64,000 nt of DNA from Ruegeria faecimaris (GTDB lineage: Bacteria; Pseudomonadota; Alphaproteobacteria; Rhodobacterales; Rhodobacteraceae), in NCBI RefSeq assembly GCF_900182615.1, contig NZ_FXTE01000002.1, forward strand, positions 124,001 through 188,000, written 5' to 3'. The notes beneath the pieces were generated by a model that did no database searches, was not told the origin of the DNA, and saw nothing but the letters and a program-made list of their open reading frames with translations. How positions within the stretch are numbered: the stretch's first letter is position 1; each line of letters starts with the position of its first letter. Positions 17,300 to 27,171 of this stretch are shown here, piece by piece. The position numbers and the translations under genes were made by a program.

Positions 17300-18686
17300 A
17301 GCTGTGAATTGGCCCGTCACCGCAGGCCAGGGCCGCCTCACGCACCGCTTCGGAATATGTCGGATGCGCGTGACAGGTCAGCGCCAGATCTTCGGCCGAG
17401 GCGCCGAATTCCATCGCCACGCAGACCTCGTGAATCAAATCACCCGCAGCCGGGCCAATGATATGCGCGCCCAGAATGCGGTCGGTTTCCTTGTCTGCCA
17501 GAATCTTGACGAAACCATCCGAGGCAAAGTTCGCCTTGGCGCGGCCATTGCCCATGAACATGAACTTTCCGACCTTATAGGCACGGCCCTGTTCCTTGAG
17601 CGTCGCCTCGGTCTCGCCGACATTGGCGACCTCGGGCCAGGTGTAGATCACGCCCGGAATGACGCCATAGTTCACATGCCCATGCTTGCCCGCAATCTGT
17701 TCGGCAGCGGCCATGCCTTCGTCTTCGGCCTTATGCGCCAGCATCGGGCCTTCGGTCACGTCGCCGATGGCGTAGATGCCGGGGACGTTGGTCTGCCAAT
17801 CGGCGCCTACCTTGATCTGACCGCGGGGTGTCATTTCAACACCCAAAGCGTCCAGCCCCAAACCATCCGAGAACGGTTTGCGCCCAGTAGCGACAAGGAC
17901 GGTATCGGCGTCAATCACATGCTCGCTGTCATCCTTCAGCAGCTTATAAGTTACCTTGGCCTTGGTCTTGGTGGCTTCGGTCTTTTGCACCGCAGCACCC
18001 ATGACAAAGTTCAGGCCCTGTTTCTTGAGGATGCGCTGGAAGGTTTTCTGAACCTCAGGGTCCATGCCCGGGGTGATTTCCTTGAGGAATTCGATAACTG
18101 TCACTTCGGCGCCCAGACGGCTGTAGACCGAGCCCAGTTCAAGCCCGATCACACCTGCGCCGATGACGACCATTTTTTTCGGGATTTTTCCCAGCGCCAA
18201 CGCACCGGTCGAGGTCACGACAACCTTTTCGTCCACTTCGACACCGGGCAGCGCGGATGGCTCGGACCCGGACGCGATGATGATGTTCTTGGCTTCATGC
18301 ACCTCGTCACCCACCTTGACCTGCCCAGCGGCCGGGATCGAACCCCAGCCTTTCAGCCAGTCGATCTTGTTCTTCTTGAACAGGAATTCGATGCCCTTGG
18401 TGTTGCCGTCAATGACTTCGTCCTTATAGGCCTGCATCTGCTTCCAATCGACCGAAGGGCTTTTGCCCTTGAGGCCCATCTTGGCAAAGTTATGTTCGGC
18501 CTCGTGCAGCTGATGGCTGGCATGCAACAGCGCCTTGGACGGAATGCAGCCCACGTTGAGGCAAGTGCCGCCCAGCGTCTCACGCCCTTCGACCACGGCG
18601 GTTTTCAACCCCAGCTGCGCGCAGCGGATGGCGCAGACATAGCCGCCGGGGCCTGCTCCGATTACGATGACGTCATAGTTTGCCAT
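17298..18686 (-). CDS. lpd: Dihydrolipoamide dehydrogenase (E3)
   Basis: Flavoprotein that re-oxidises lipoyl groups of 2-oxoacid dehydrogenases and passes electrons to NAD+. 462 residues: FAD fold [10 protein letters not shown] at the N-terminus, redox Cys pair C42-x4-C47 in [12 protein letters not shown], the NAD fold [12 protein letters not shown], and the dimer-interface active base His441-Pro442 with Glu446 in HAHPTYSEA. The start at 18686 matches the family; a frame to 18734 is not needed. It is the last gene of the TCA block, after sucA-sucB and two small genes, so it should serve 2-oxoglutarate dehydrogenase. Confidence 0.95.
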   Translation of the reverse strand: MANYDVIVIGAGPGGYVCAIRCAQLGLKTAVVEGRETLGGTCLNVGCIPSKALLHASHQLHEAEHNFAKMGLKGKSPSVDWKQMQAYKDEVIDGNTKGIEFLFKKNKIDWLKGWGSIPAAGQVKVGDEVHEAKNIIIASGSEPSALPGVEVDEKVVVTSTGALALGKIPKKMVVIGAGVIGLELGSVYSRLGAEVTVIEFLKEITPGMDPEVQKTFQRILKKQGLNFVMGAAVQKTEATKTKAKVTYKLLKDDSEHVIDADTVLVATGRKPFSDGLGLDALGVEMTPRGQIKVGADWQTNVPGIYAIGDVTEGPMLAHKAEDEGMAAAEQIAGKHGHVNYGVIPGVIYTWPEVANVGETEATLKEQGRAYKVGKFMFMGNGRAKANFASDGFVKILADKETDRILGAHIIGPAAGDLIHEVCVAMEFGASAEDLALTCHAHPTYSEAVREAALACGDGPIHS

Positions 18687-18770
18687 TTGTCCGGTCCTTG
18701 TATTTGGTGGGGTCGGATGCGCTTGTCCGCGCAATGCACCCCCATTGAATAATCTATGCGGCAGCTCGAA

Positions 18771-19160
18771 TCAAAACACAGCTGCCAACAGCATTGCAGT
18801 GGTCGCCAGCAGCCCGATCATCCAGATCACCGTACGCCATGGTGTCCAGCCAAATGCATAGGCCGGAACATAGGAAGCGCGTGCGATCAGGTAGACCCAA
18901 CTACAGGCGGCAGTAAAAGCGCTGGATTGCCCCGAGGTCGTAATGACCAAAGATGCGATAGAGAACAAAACCAACCCTTCGGAATGGTTGCTAAGTGCAC
19001 GGTGCAGACGTCCCATTGCAGCAGGTTTGTCAAACGGGGTATCACGAGGTCCCAACGCGTGCAGCACATCGACCTTACCGTGGCCAGAGATCAAATAGGC
19101 GACAAATTGAGCGACCCAAAGAAGGGCTGCCAGCGACAAGACGGTCAATTCCGTGGTCAT
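18771..19160 (-). CDS. MAPEG-family membrane protein
   Basis: A 129-residue protein with four hydrophobic segments (about 6-24, 62-80, 88-104, 108-128). The RALSNHSEGLVLF region resembles the membrane-associated eicosanoid/glutathione metabolism (MAPEG) fold, where Arg-x-x-x-Asn-x-x-Glu lies in the second helix and binds glutathione. Bacterial members are mostly uncharacterised. It lies between lpd and the small sucB-linked gene on the same strand, so it travels with the oxoglutarate dehydrogenase genes; a link to redox or thiol balance would be a guess. Confidence 0.72.
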   Translation of the reverse strand: MTTELTVLSLAALLWVAQFVAYLISGHGKVDVLHALGPRDTPFDKPAAMGRLHRALSNHSEGLVLFSIASLVITTSGQSSAFTAACSWVYLIARASYVPAYAFGWTPWRTVIWMIGLLATTAMLLAAVF

Positions 19161-19203
19161 TCAGTTTGTTTCCTCGCACTAGGAACGGATGCGATAAATC
19201 GGT

Positions 19204-19479
19204 TTAAACTGGCGTCAGAAGCTTCACCTGAATATGCGCGATCCCGCCACGTTCGTGATGCATGGCCAATTCCTCGGAATCAAAGAAACTCAGGGCCTTT
19301 TCAAGATCAACCACCTCAAACATTGCAACGGCATGATCACGCTGATCGGGGTCTTTCCAGATGTGGAGGTCGCGGATACCCGCGGCCTCCCGCATTGGCT
19401 TGTCTTCGCGAAACACTTTCAGCCAGACATCAAAATCAGCAACGTCAGCCTGCCAGAGAACATGAGTTGCCATGGTCAT
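19204..19479 (-). CDS. Small ferredoxin-like (dimeric alpha/beta-barrel type) protein
   Basis: A 91-residue cytoplasmic protein. The pattern [18 protein letters not shown] then [20 protein letters not shown] then [10 protein letters not shown] and IAHIQVKLL is a beta-alpha-beta-beta-alpha-beta layout like antibiotic-biosynthesis-monooxygenase and related small dimeric folds. Its ATG at 19479 overlaps the sucB stop (ATGA), which makes translation depend on sucB; a second ATG two codons later is also possible. Function unknown. The tight coupling to the oxoglutarate dehydrogenase E2 gene is its most telling feature. Confidence 0.68.
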   Translation of the reverse strand: MTMATHVLWQADVADFDVWLKVFREDKPMREAAGIRDLHIWKDPDQRDHAVAMFEVVDLEKALSFFDSEELAMHHERGGIAHIQVKLLTPV

Positions 19480-20981
19480 AGATCCATCAGCAAGCGGCGT
19501 GGATCTTCCAGTGCCTCTTTCACGCGCACTAGGAAGGTCACAGCACCTTTGCCGTCCACGATCCGGTGGTCATAGGACAGAGCCAGATACATCATCGGGC
19601 GGATCTTGACCTCACCGTTGATGGCCATCGGACGGTCCTGAATCTTGTGCATACCAAGAATACCCGACTGCGGCGGGTTCAGAATCGGCGAGGACATCAG
19701 CGAGCCATAGACGCCGCCGTTCGAAATGGTGAAGGTGCCGCCCTGCATCTCTTCCATGCTCAGCTTGCCGTCACGGGCGCGCCTGCCCTTTTCGGCGATT
19801 GCCTTTTCGATCGCGGCAAATGACATCGAATCTGCATCACGGATGACCGGAACAACAAGACCGGTCGGCGTGCCTGCGGCGACACCCATATGCACAAAGT
19901 TCTTATAGACAATGTCGGTGCCATCAATCTCGGCATTCACTTCGGGCACTTCTTTCAGTGCATGACAGCAGGCCTTGGTGAAGAAGGACATAAAGCCCAG
20001 ACGGACGCCGTGCTTCTTCTCGAACTGGTCCTTGTACTGGTTACGCAGGGCCATCACCTCTGTCATGTCCACCTCGTTATAGGTGGTCAGCATGGCGGCG
20101 GTGTTCTGGCTGTCTTTCAGGCGCTTGGCGATGGTCTGGCGCAGACGGGTCATGCGCACGCGTTCCTCGCGGCTGGCATCCTGTGCGGCAACTGGTGCGC
20201 GTGGTGCTTGGGCCGCTGGTGCAGGTGCCGCCGCTGCGGCCGCCGGGGCGGCGACTGCCTTGGCTACGTCTTCTTTCATGATACGACCGTCGCGACCGGT
20301 GCCGGTGACCTGATCAGCGGACAGGCCAGCCTCGGCCATGGCTTTTTGGGCCGAAGGCGCATTGGCGACGTCCTTGCCACCAACGGAATCCCCGCCGCTC
20401 GCCGGAGCGGCTACGACCGGAGCGGCGGCCGCCCCTGCTGCTGAACCCGAGATCACCGCCAGCTTGGCTGCGGCGTCTACAGTTGCGCCTTCAGGGGCAA
20501 CGATTTCTGCCAGAACACCCGCCGCAGGGGCGGGAACCTCGACCGAGACCTTGTCGGTTTCCAGCTCACACAGCATCTCGTCCTGTGCGACGCTGTCACC
20601 GACCTGTTTGAACCAGGTCGAGACCGTCGCTTCGGTCACGGATTCGCCCAGCGTGGGCACCATCACATCAACGCTGCCGCCCGAGGCTGCCGGTGCTGCG
20701 GCAGCCGCAGGTGCGGCGGCTGGGGCGGGGGCGGCACCTTCTCCGGCGACGATTGTTGCCAACATGGCATTGACGCCTACGGTTTCGCCTTCGGCGGCGA
20801 CAACCTCACCCATCACGCCAGCGGCGGGCGAGGGGACCTCGACCGTGACCTTGTCGGTTTCAAGCTCGCACAGCATTTCATCGACCGCGACTGCATCACC
20901 GGGTTTCTTGAACCAGGTGGCAACGGTGGCTTCGGTAACGGATTCGCCCAGCGTGGGAACACGAACTTCAATGGACATCAT
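19476..20981 (-). CDS. sucB: Dihydrolipoyllysine-residue succinyltransferase (E2 of 2-oxoglutarate dehydrogenase)
   Basis: E2 core of the 2-oxoglutarate dehydrogenase complex, 501 residues. It carries two lipoyl domains spaced exactly 100 residues apart, with lipoyl lysines Lys44 and Lys144 in ETDKV, joined by Ala/Pro linkers. The peripheral subunit-binding domain ([11 protein letters not shown] to GRIMKEDV, about 208-245) and the catalytic domain ending in H472-x3-D476-G (YDHRIVDG) follow. Many SucB proteins have only one lipoyl domain, so the duplicated one stands out. The start overlaps the sucA stop (TAATGATG); either ATG at 20981 or 20978 may be used. Gene order is sucA-sucB on the minus strand. 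Confidence 0.94.
   Translation of the reverse strand: MMSIEVRVPTLGESVTEATVATWFKKPGDAVAVDEMLCELETDKVTVEVPSPAAGVMGEVVAAEGETVGVNAMLATIVAGEGAAPAPAAAPAAAAAPAASGGSVDVMVPTLGESVTEATVSTWFKQVGDSVAQDEMLCELETDKVSVEVPAPAAGVLAEIVAPEGATVDAAAKLAVISGSAAGAAAAPVVAAPASGGDSVGGKDVANAPSAQKAMAEAGLSADQVTGTGRDGRIMKEDVAKAVAAPAAAAAAPAPAAQAPRAPVAAQDASREERVRMTRLRQTIAKRLKDSQNTAAMLTTYNEVDMTEVMALRNQYKDQFEKKHGVRLGFMSFFTKACCHALKEVPEVNAEIDGTDIVYKNFVHMGVAAGTPTGLVVPVIRDADSMSFAAIEKAIAEKGRRARDGKLSMEEMQGGTFTISNGGVYGSLMSSPILNPPQSGILGMHKIQDRPMAINGEVKIRPMMYLALSYDHRIVDGKGAVTFLVRVKEALEDPRRLLMDL
20415..20978 (-). repeat. Tandem lipoyl-domain duplication inside sucB
   Basis: Two segments of about 260 bp coding for the lipoyl domains share long near-identical stretches, for example the DNA coding for [12 protein letters not shown] and for [12 protein letters not shown] in both copies. 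The repeat unit is 300 bp (100 residues) including the Ala/Pro-rich linker. Seen directly by comparing the two copies. Confidence 0.75.
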
Positions 20982-23938
20982 TACTTTCCTTCAATGCTCA
21001 GCGCTTCGTTCACCAGCGCTTCTTGTTGGGCTTTATGTTGGCTGGCCAGACCCGTTGCAGGCGAGGCCGAGGTGGCGCGGCCGACATAGACCGGGCGGGT
21101 ATTCTTGGCGCCGATCCGGGTCAGGACCCATTCGATATTGGGTTCGATAAAGGACCACGCCCCCTGGTTCTTGGGCTCTTCCTGACACCAGATGATTTCG
21201 GCTCCCTTGAACCGTTCCAGTTCATTGATCAGCGAATGCGCGGGGAACGGATAGTACTGTTCGATCCGCATCAGATAGACATCGTCGATGCCGCGCGCGT
21301 CACGCTCTTCCAGCAGGTCGAAATAGACCTTGCCGGAACACATCACGACCCGTTTGATTTTGTCATCCTTGACCAGGGTTGTGTCCGAGTTACCCTTTTG
21401 CGCGTCGTCCCACAGCACCCGGTGGAAGCTGGAGCCGGTGGTGAAATCCTCGGCCGTGCTGATCGCCAGCTTGTGGCGCAACAGCGATTTCGGCGTCACC
21501 AGGATCAGCGGCTTGCGGAAGGTTCTGTGCAGCTGACGGCGCAGGATGTGGAAGTAGTTCGCAGGCGTCGTGCAGTTGGCTACGATCCAGTTGTCCTGAC
21601 CACACATCTGCAGAAAACGTTCCAGACGCGAGGACGAGTGTTCAGGCCCTTGCCCTTCGAACCCGTGCGGCAGCAGGGTCACCAGACCGGACATGCGCAG
21701 CCATTTGCTTTCGCCCGAGCTGATGAACTGATCGAACATGATCTGCGCACCGTTGGCGAAATCGCCGAATTGCGCCTCCCACAGGGTCAGAGCGTTGGGT
21801 TCAGCCAGGGAAAAGCCGTATTCAAAGCCCAGAACCGCGTATTCCGACAGCATCGAGTCGATCACCTCATATTGTGATTGACCAGCCCGGATGTTGTTCA
21901 GTGGATAGTACCGCTCTTCAGTTTCCTGATTGATAAAGCCGGAATGGCGCTGGCTGAACGTACCGCGCGTTGCGTCCTGTCCCGACAGGCGAACTGGATA
22001 GCCTTCGGTCAGCAATGACCCAAAGGCCAGCGCCTCACCCGTGGCCCAGTCAAAGCCTTTGCCGGTTTCGAACATCTGCTTTTTGTGGTCCAGCAGGCGG
22101 CCGACAGTTTTATGGAGTGCAAATCCCTCGGGGGCCCGGGTTAGCGATGCGCCAACTTCGGCCAGGGTTTCTGGTGCAATCGCAGTATCGCCGCGAACAT
22201 ATTCGTCTTTGTTCTTATCCAGATGCGCCCAACGCCCGTCCAGCCAGTCGGCCTTGTTGGGCTTATAGTCTTTGCCGGCTTCGAACTCATCATTCAGATG
22301 GGCCTGGAAGGCGGCTTTCATATCTTCGATCTCGCCTTCGGGGATCAACCCGTCCTTGACCAGCCGTTCCGTGTATAGTGACAGCGTGGTCTTATGGGTC
22401 TTGATCTTCTTGTACATGATCGGGTTGGTGAACATGGGCTCGTCGCCCTCGTTATGCCCGAACCGGCGATAGCAGAATATATCCAGAACCACGTCCTTGT
22501 GGAACTTCTGGCGAAACTCGGTCGCAACCTTGGCTGCGTGTACCACCGCCTCGGGGTCGTCGCCATTCACGTGGAAGATCGGGGCTTCAACCATCAGTGC
22601 GATATCCGTGGGATAAGGGCTGGAGCGCGAGAAATGCGGTGCGGTTGTAAAGCCGATCTGGTTGTTCACCACGATATGCATGGTGCCGCCGGTCCTGTGA
22701 CCGCGCAGGCCGGACAGGCCGAATCCTTCGGCAACGACACCCTGACCGGCAAAGGCCGCATCGCCATGTAGTAGAATGGCCATGACTCTGGTCCGGTCGG
22801 TGTCGTTCAACTGATCCTGCTTGGCGCGGACCTTGCCCAGAACAACAGGGTTCACCGCCTCAAGGTGGCTTGGGTTAGCGGTCAATGACAGGTGTACGCT
22901 GTTGCCGTCAAATTCGCGGTCGCTTGAGGCGCCTAGGTGGTATTTTACATCGCCCGAGCCATCCACGTCCTCAGGCTTGAAGCTGCCCCCCTGGAATTCG
23001 TTAAAGATGGCGCGGTATGGCTTGGCCATTACATTCGCTAGAATGTTCAGACGTCCGCGGTGTGGCATGCCGATGACAATATCGCTTAGGCCTAGGGCCC
23101 CGCCGCGTTTGATGATCTGTTCCATCGCGGGGATCAATGCTTCGCCGCCGTCCAGACCAAAGCGCTTGGTGCCCATGTATTTCACGTGCAGGAACTTTTC
23201 GAACCCTTCGGCCTCGACCATCTTGTTCAGGATGGCCTTGCGGCCCTCTTTGGTGAACGCGATTTCCTTGCCATAGCCTTCGATCCGTTCCTTCAGCCAG
23301 GCAGCCTCTTCCGGGTTCGAAATATGCATGTATTGCAGCGCGAAGGTGCCGCAATAGGTGCGTTTCACGATCTCGACGATCTGGCGCATGCTGGCCATCT
23401 GCAGGCCCAGTACGTTGTCGATAAAGATCGGGCGATCCATATCGGCATCGGTAAACCCATAAGTCTTGGGGTCCAATTCCGGATGCGTGCTGGCAGCCCG
23501 CATGCCCAACGGGTCCAGATCGGCGGCCAGATGACCCCGAATACGATAGGCCCGGATCAGCATCAGCGCCCGCAGACTGTCCAGAACAGCGCGCTTAATC
23601 TGGTCTTCGCTGACGGCAACACCTTTGTCGGCGGCTTTTTCCTTGATCTTCTTACCCGCCGCCTTGGCGTCGATCTCGGCCCATTCGCCAGTCAACGCAC
23701 CGGTCAGATCATCCGTCGGCATCGGCGGCCAGTCGGACCGCGCCCACGAAGGCCCCTCGGCCTCGCGCTGGACATCAGGCGAGGCGTCGCCCATGGCCTT
23801 GAAGAACTCGGCCCAGGCGGCATCCACCGCGCCGGGGTTCTTGGTATACTGGGCGTAGAGCTGCTCCAGATATTCGGCATTATGCCCCTGCATAAAGCTT
23901 GAGGCGTGGAAGGCAGAGTTGGGCGTATGTTCGGTCAT
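20981..23938 (-). CDS. sucA: 2-oxoglutarate dehydrogenase E1 component
   Basis: Thiamine-diphosphate-dependent E1 that decarboxylates 2-oxoglutarate and transfers the succinyl group to lipoyl-E2. 985 residues, the expected length. The N-terminus with [16 protein letters not shown] is the E2-binding region; [39 protein letters not shown] and [14 protein letters not shown] are diagnostic E1o segments for TPP and metal binding. A GAGG ribosome binding site precedes the ATG. A sulfotransferase-like gene ends 37 bp upstream, so sucA may depend on readthrough or on a promoter inside that gene. Confidence 0.96.
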   Translation of the reverse strand: MTEHTPNSAFHASSFMQGHNAEYLEQLYAQYTKNPGAVDAAWAEFFKAMGDASPDVQREAEGPSWARSDWPPMPTDDLTGALTGEWAEIDAKAAGKKIKEKAADKGVAVSEDQIKRAVLDSLRALMLIRAYRIRGHLAADLDPLGMRAASTHPELDPKTYGFTDADMDRPIFIDNVLGLQMASMRQIVEIVKRTYCGTFALQYMHISNPEEAAWLKERIEGYGKEIAFTKEGRKAILNKMVEAEGFEKFLHVKYMGTKRFGLDGGEALIPAMEQIIKRGGALGLSDIVIGMPHRGRLNILANVMAKPYRAIFNEFQGGSFKPEDVDGSGDVKYHLGASSDREFDGNSVHLSLTANPSHLEAVNPVVLGKVRAKQDQLNDTDRTRVMAILLHGDAAFAGQGVVAEGFGLSGLRGHRTGGTMHIVVNNQIGFTTAPHFSRSSPYPTDIALMVEAPIFHVNGDDPEAVVHAAKVATEFRQKFHKDVVLDIFCYRRFGHNEGDEPMFTNPIMYKKIKTHKTTLSLYTERLVKDGLIPEGEIEDMKAAFQAHLNDEFEAGKDYKPNKADWLDGRWAHLDKNKDEYVRGDTAIAPETLAEVGASLTRAPEGFALHKTVGRLLDHKKQMFETGKGFDWATGEALAFGSLLTEGYPVRLSGQDATRGTFSQRHSGFINQETEERYYPLNNIRAGQSQYEVIDSMLSEYAVLGFEYGFSLAEPNALTLWEAQFGDFANGAQIMFDQFISSGESKWLRMSGLVTLLPHGFEGQGPEHSSSRLERFLQMCGQDNWIVANCTTPANYFHILRRQLHRTFRKPLILVTPKSLLRHKLAISTAEDFTTGSSFHRVLWDDAQKGNSDTTLVKDDKIKRVVMCSGKVYFDLLEERDARGIDDVYLMRIEQYYPFPAHSLINELERFKGAEIIWCQEEPKNQGAWSFIEPNIEWVLTRIGAKNTRPVYVGRATSASPATGLASQHKAQQEALVNEALSIEGK

Positions 23939-23975
23939 TGTAGGACCTCAAATGCGATTTCGGATTTGGTAGGAT

Positions 23976-24674
23976 TTAGTTTTGCGGATCTTCGGGGTAG
24001 TTTCCGGCCTCGAATACCCAAGTCATTCTTCGTCGAACGATATCTATCGTATCTGCGTCGAAATAATCGGGCACCGGAATGCCTTTTCGTCGTTCGGCCA
24101 TCGACTTTTCGTGCGGCAATTCAAAGCTGTCTTCCGGCAGCCCAAAAGAGCGATAAATCTCTTTCAGATCTGACTGCAGGTTTTCCTTGCGGACGAACTT
24201 GTCCACGATCAGCTTGTTGTTGATCGAGACTATCTCCCAGTTATTGCCCCAGGCCTTTGACCGGATGAACTCTTTGAACTGAGCAATTTCGGTCTGCGGG
24301 TCTTCCGAGGGCAATCCTTGCTGATGCTTCCGAAAGTGGTAGTCGGATACAGCACGATCGAAAGGATTTCGTACGTTCGCGATCTTTGTATAGGAATCAA
24401 AGGTCTTTGCCCCAAGATTGGCTCGAACCTGTTTCGCAGGCATATGGTTGCGCCATGCGTATTTGCGCCAGAATTGCCATTTCGGCCGGACCAAACTTGC
24501 AGTTTTCCCACGAGCACCGACAATACCGTATTTCGATACGCGGATTTGCCCATTTTCAAGCCGCGGAAGACCGGGTTCTTCGCATAAAGGCTGAAGCGCT
24601 ATCTCGGTAGAGGTTCCCGCAGTCTTCGTCGTCTTGAGATAGATGAATTTGTGCTCATGGCAAACCAAAACCAT
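23976..24674 (-). CDS. Sulfotransferase-like protein
   Basis: A 232-residue protein with the PAPS-binding loop near the N-terminus: FIYLKTTKTAGTSTEI (residues 10-24), where K14-T-T-K-T-A-G-T-S fits the 5'-phosphosulfate loop of sulfotransferase families. NVRNPFDRAVSDYHFR (about 105-120) fits the 3'-phosphate motif with Arg and Ser. Such enzymes transfer sulfate to sugars or lipids, usually on exported glycans. Its base composition is visibly poorer in GC than the sucA and sucD genes around it, which suggests later insertion. It stands between DUF805 and sucA in the same direction. Acceptor unknown. Confidence 0.8.
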   Translation of the reverse strand: MVLVCHEHKFIYLKTTKTAGTSTEIALQPLCEEPGLPRLENGQIRVSKYGIVGARGKTASLVRPKWQFWRKYAWRNHMPAKQVRANLGAKTFDSYTKIANVRNPFDRAVSDYHFRKHQQGLPSEDPQTEIAQFKEFIRSKAWGNNWEIVSINNKLIVDKFVRKENLQSDLKEIYRSFGLPEDSFELPHEKSMAERRKGIPVPDYFDADTIDIVRRRMTWVFEAGNYPEDPQN

Positions 24675-24731
24675 GTCAGATGGCCTTTCTGGCCACAGGG
24701 GCCGCTTGTATAGAGTTTACGCTCAGCAGGT

Positions 24732-25292
24732 TCATTGAGGGACCTCTGAAGGATTGGGACCGTATTGGTTGGTGCCTGGCTGGCTGGGGCGGGTCAGCCA
24801 CCATAGGACCAGGAGGGGCGACACAAACAGAACGATAAATGTCGGAATGACGATCAACAGCGTGGCGCGGGTGAAGAGGATGTCCAGATTGCCACCATGC
24901 TGGAAATGCGAGGCGAGACCGATGCCAAAGACCAGTACAGCCCCGGCGCCAAAGAACAGCAGGATCGGCAGTAGCGCATACAGCCCGCTGCGCCCGGTAT
25001 CATGCATCCGCCGCCAGGCGACGGCCAGATGCGGGAAGAACACGATTAGACCAACAATACCCTGCACAGGCTGCGAAGACGTGACGGACACGGATCTGGA
25101 CGTCTCGGTTTCAGTCACAGCGACTTGAGTGAAGAACTGCGCGTCGATAATCCCGGCGATGATGCTCCAGATCATGATGAACAGGAAAAAGAACCAGTAT
25201 TCAGACCGCGAGGCGCGACCCGAGAAGGTGAAGAACTTGGCGAAGCAGGTGCGGATGGCGTCAGAGAAGGTCATGGTTGTTGTTTGGCTCAT
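24732..25292 (-). CDS. DUF805 membrane protein
   Basis: A 186-residue integral membrane protein. The segment FFTFSGRASRSEYWFFFLF (about 18-36) followed by a span, then a long loop, LIVFFPHLAVAWRRMHDTGRSG and further spans, is the DUF805 (YhaH-like) pattern. These proteins are widespread inner-membrane proteins of unknown function. The N-terminal region before residue 20 is cytoplasmic by the positive-inside rule. It is co-directional with the TCA genes; no mechanistic link is visible. Confidence 0.85.
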   Translation of the reverse strand: MSQTTTMTFSDAIRTCFAKFFTFSGRASRSEYWFFFLFIMIWSIIAGIIDAQFFTQVAVTETETSRSVSVTSSQPVQGIVGLIVFFPHLAVAWRRMHDTGRSGLYALLPILLFFGAGAVLVFGIGLASHFQHGGNLDILFTRATLLIVIPTFIVLFVSPLLVLWWLTRPSQPGTNQYGPNPSEVPQ

Positions 25293-25301
25293 GCCTTGCC
25301 C

Positions 25302-25751
25302 CTAATTTTGGACCGGGCAGTCGAAAACTGACTGGCGGCGTTCAAATAGCAGAAGTGAGCTGCCGACCGAAGTATCGGAAACAAGTCTAGCGGATCCTTC
25401 AAATTGCGAGCACCAAAAATCGGCAGCTGCTTGCAACTCTTCATCGTCGACACGAATGCTCAAATAAGTAAATGAGATGCGGTCATCGCCCAATGTTTTT
25501 GTCGAGCCACCTGTGACGCCAGGAATGGCGCGAACGATGAATTGATCCATCGGTGCTTCACTAGATGCTTCGGCGCTGGCTAGGTTACCTAAGCAGGCGA
25601 CCGCTACAACGAGTCCTGCCCAGCGGCATCGCCGGGCAGCGTCCGTCCACCCCGTTTTGCCGAAGGCAAACCAAAGAATTGACGGGCAGGTGCTTCGCAC
25701 CCACCCGCAGTTGGGCGCCGCCCTCAGCTCATATGGGCAACAGGGAGTCAC
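25302..25751 (-). CDS. Hypothetical exported protein with an unusual 5' end
   Basis: A 149-residue frame from a GTG at 25751. The C-terminal half (from EAPMDQFIVRAIPG) looks like a normal small exported domain with two Cys (FWCSQF, FDCPVQN), and WAGLVVAVACLGNLASAEA resembles a signal peptide core. The first 45 residues instead read through three hairpins with no coding character, and no in-frame ATG lies before MDQF. Either translation begins at the GTG and gives a long odd leader, or the true 5' end was altered by the hairpin element. Function unknown. Confidence 0.5.
   Translation of the reverse strand: MTPCCPYELRAAPNCGWVRSTCPSILWFAFGKTGWTDAARRCRWAGLVVAVACLGNLASAEASSEAPMDQFIVRAIPGVTGGSTKTLGDDRISFTYLSIRVDDEELQAAADFWCSQFEGSARLVSDTSVGSSLLLFERRQSVFDCPVQN
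25656..25723. repeat. Cluster of three short hairpins after sucD
   Basis: TTTGCC-GAA-GGCAAA (25656-25670); GGTGC-TTC-GCACC (25689-25701) with an outer GGG/CCC pair (25684-25706); and GGGC-GCC-GCCC (25713-25723). All are perfect in their cores, and two have mirrored three-base loops (GAA/TTC). They lie just after the sucD stop on the minus strand. The form resembles repetitive extragenic palindromes of Roseobacter genomes; only one copy is in this window. Confidence 0.55.
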
Positions 25752-25754
25752 AGC

Positions 25755-26636
25755 TCACCCGATCGCTTCCAGCACAGCCTCACCCAGCTGCGCCGGGCTT
25801 TCGGCCACGACGATACCGGCTGCGCGCATGGCTTCGATCTTGTCCTCGGCTCCGCCTTTGCCACCGGCAACAATCGCGCCCGCGTGGCCCATGCGGCGGC
25901 CCGGAGGGGCCGTGCGGCCTGCGATAAAGCCGGCGGTGGGTTTCGAGCGGCCCTTCTTGGCCTCATCCGCCAGGAACTGCGCGGCTTCTTCTTCGGCCGA
26001 GCCACCGATCTCACCGATCATGATGATCGAGTGAGTCTCGTCATCGGCCAGGAACCATTCCAGCACGTCGATATGCTCGGTCCCTTTGATCGGGTCGCCG
26101 CCGATGCCCACACAGGTGGACTGACCCAGACCCACATCAGTGGTCTGCTTGACGGCCTCATAGGTCAGGGTGCCAGACCGCGACACAACGCCGACCGAGC
26201 CGCGCTTGTGGATGTGGCCGGGCATGATGCCGATCTTGCAGGCGTCAGGCGTGATCACACCGGGGCAGTTCGGACCGATCAGGCGCGAGCTTGAGCCTTC
26301 CAGAGCGCGCTTGACCTTCATCATGTCCAGAACCGGGATGCCTTCGGTGATGCAGACGATCACTTCCATCTCGGCATCAATCGCTTCGAGGATCGAGTCC
26401 GCCGCAAACGGCGGCGGCACATAGATCACCGATGCGTTGGCTTCGGTCACGTGCTTGGCCTCGTGGACCGAGTTGAACACGGGCAGGTCAAGGTGGGTCA
26501 TCCCGCCTTTGCCGGGGGTCACGCCGCCGACCATCTTGGTGCCATAGGCGATGGCCTGTTCAGAGTGGAATGTGCCCTGCGAGCCGGTAAAGCCCTGACA
26601 GATCACTTTGGTATTTTCGTCGATGAGGACTGCCAT
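25755..26636 (-). CDS. sucD: Succinyl-CoA ligase alpha subunit
   Basis: CoA-binding and phosphorylated subunit of succinyl-CoA synthetase, 293 residues. [17 protein letters not shown] is the CoA-binding loop and the phosphohistidine is His251 in [10 protein letters not shown]. The start at 26636 ([16 protein letters not shown]) matches the family. It pairs with sucC, from which it is separated by a small lipoprotein gene. It makes ATP or GTP from succinyl-CoA in the TCA cycle, and the reverse reaction in biosynthetic CoA-ester formation. Confidence 0.95.
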   Translation of the reverse strand: MAVLIDENTKVICQGFTGSQGTFHSEQAIAYGTKMVGGVTPGKGGMTHLDLPVFNSVHEAKHVTEANASVIYVPPPFAADSILEAIDAEMEVIVCITEGIPVLDMMKVKRALEGSSSRLIGPNCPGVITPDACKIGIMPGHIHKRGSVGVVSRSGTLTYEAVKQTTDVGLGQSTCVGIGGDPIKGTEHIDVLEWFLADDETHSIIMIGEIGGSAEEEAAQFLADEAKKGRSKPTAGFIAGRTAPPGRRMGHAGAIVAGGKGGAEDKIEAMRAAGIVVAESPAQLGEAVLEAIG

Positions 26637-26708
26637 TTGGCGTTCTCCTATTTTTACCATTGATGGGTCAGGTGACCCTTAAGGTATTGGTTGTAGGCTC
26701 ACGCCCAT

Positions 26709-27167
26709 TCAAACTTTGATCCGTGCGCTGAAGTAGTGTTCGCCGCCGATTACACCCACGTCCCGGATGCTGATCGGACCCAAGTCGCTTTGCAAAGCGT
26801 TAAAAGTCCCATTGACCGTTGATGGATTTTCGTTGGACACAAACACAATTGAGCAGGCAGTATCGGTCAGTTTGACCGAAAGATCTTGTTTCTGATGAAA
26901 GTATGTCGTTGTTTTCGAGTTCTGGACAAATCCATTTGCCGCCGCTGCGTCTTCCAAAGCACTGCGTCCCAATTCTGCCTGACCACACAGCGCGCGGAAA
27001 TACGCCGTAGCTTGTCCGGCCGAGACCGGATTGGCGCCTGGACCCGCGTTTGATGACCGCTTGATTTCTGGCGGGTTCGACGGCGACGTGCTCTCAGTTG
27101 TTGTTTGACAGGCGGCCAAGATAAGCAGTGCGCCTGCAAACAACAGTGGCTTACTGAAAAGACCCAC
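26709..27167 (-). CDS. Lipoprotein, hypothetical, between sucC and sucD
   Basis: A 152-residue protein from a GTG start: [20 protein letters not shown]. The lipobox LAAC gives an acylated Cys at residue 20, then a Ser/Pro/Asn-rich linker and a C-terminal domain (about 50-152) with two Cys (ALCGQ, TACSIVF). The GTG is 4 bp past the sucC stop, and the ribosome binding site AAGGGG spans that stop, so translation follows sucC directly. No family recognised. A lipoprotein inside the succinyl-CoA ligase genes is unusual; I see no metabolic link. Confidence 0.72.
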   Translation of the reverse strand: MGLFSKPLLFAGALLILAACQTTTESTSPSNPPEIKRSSNAGPGANPVSAGQATAYFRALCGQAELGRSALEDAAAANGFVQNSKTTTYFHQKQDLSVKLTDTACSIVFVSNENPSTVNGTFNALQSDLGPISIRDVGVIGGEHYFSARIKV

Positions 27168-27171
27168 GAAT

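Noticed and set aside
17259..18752. 497-codon open frame opposite lpd
   Set aside because: It mirrors the full E3 gene and shows no protein motif; a GC-rich shadow.
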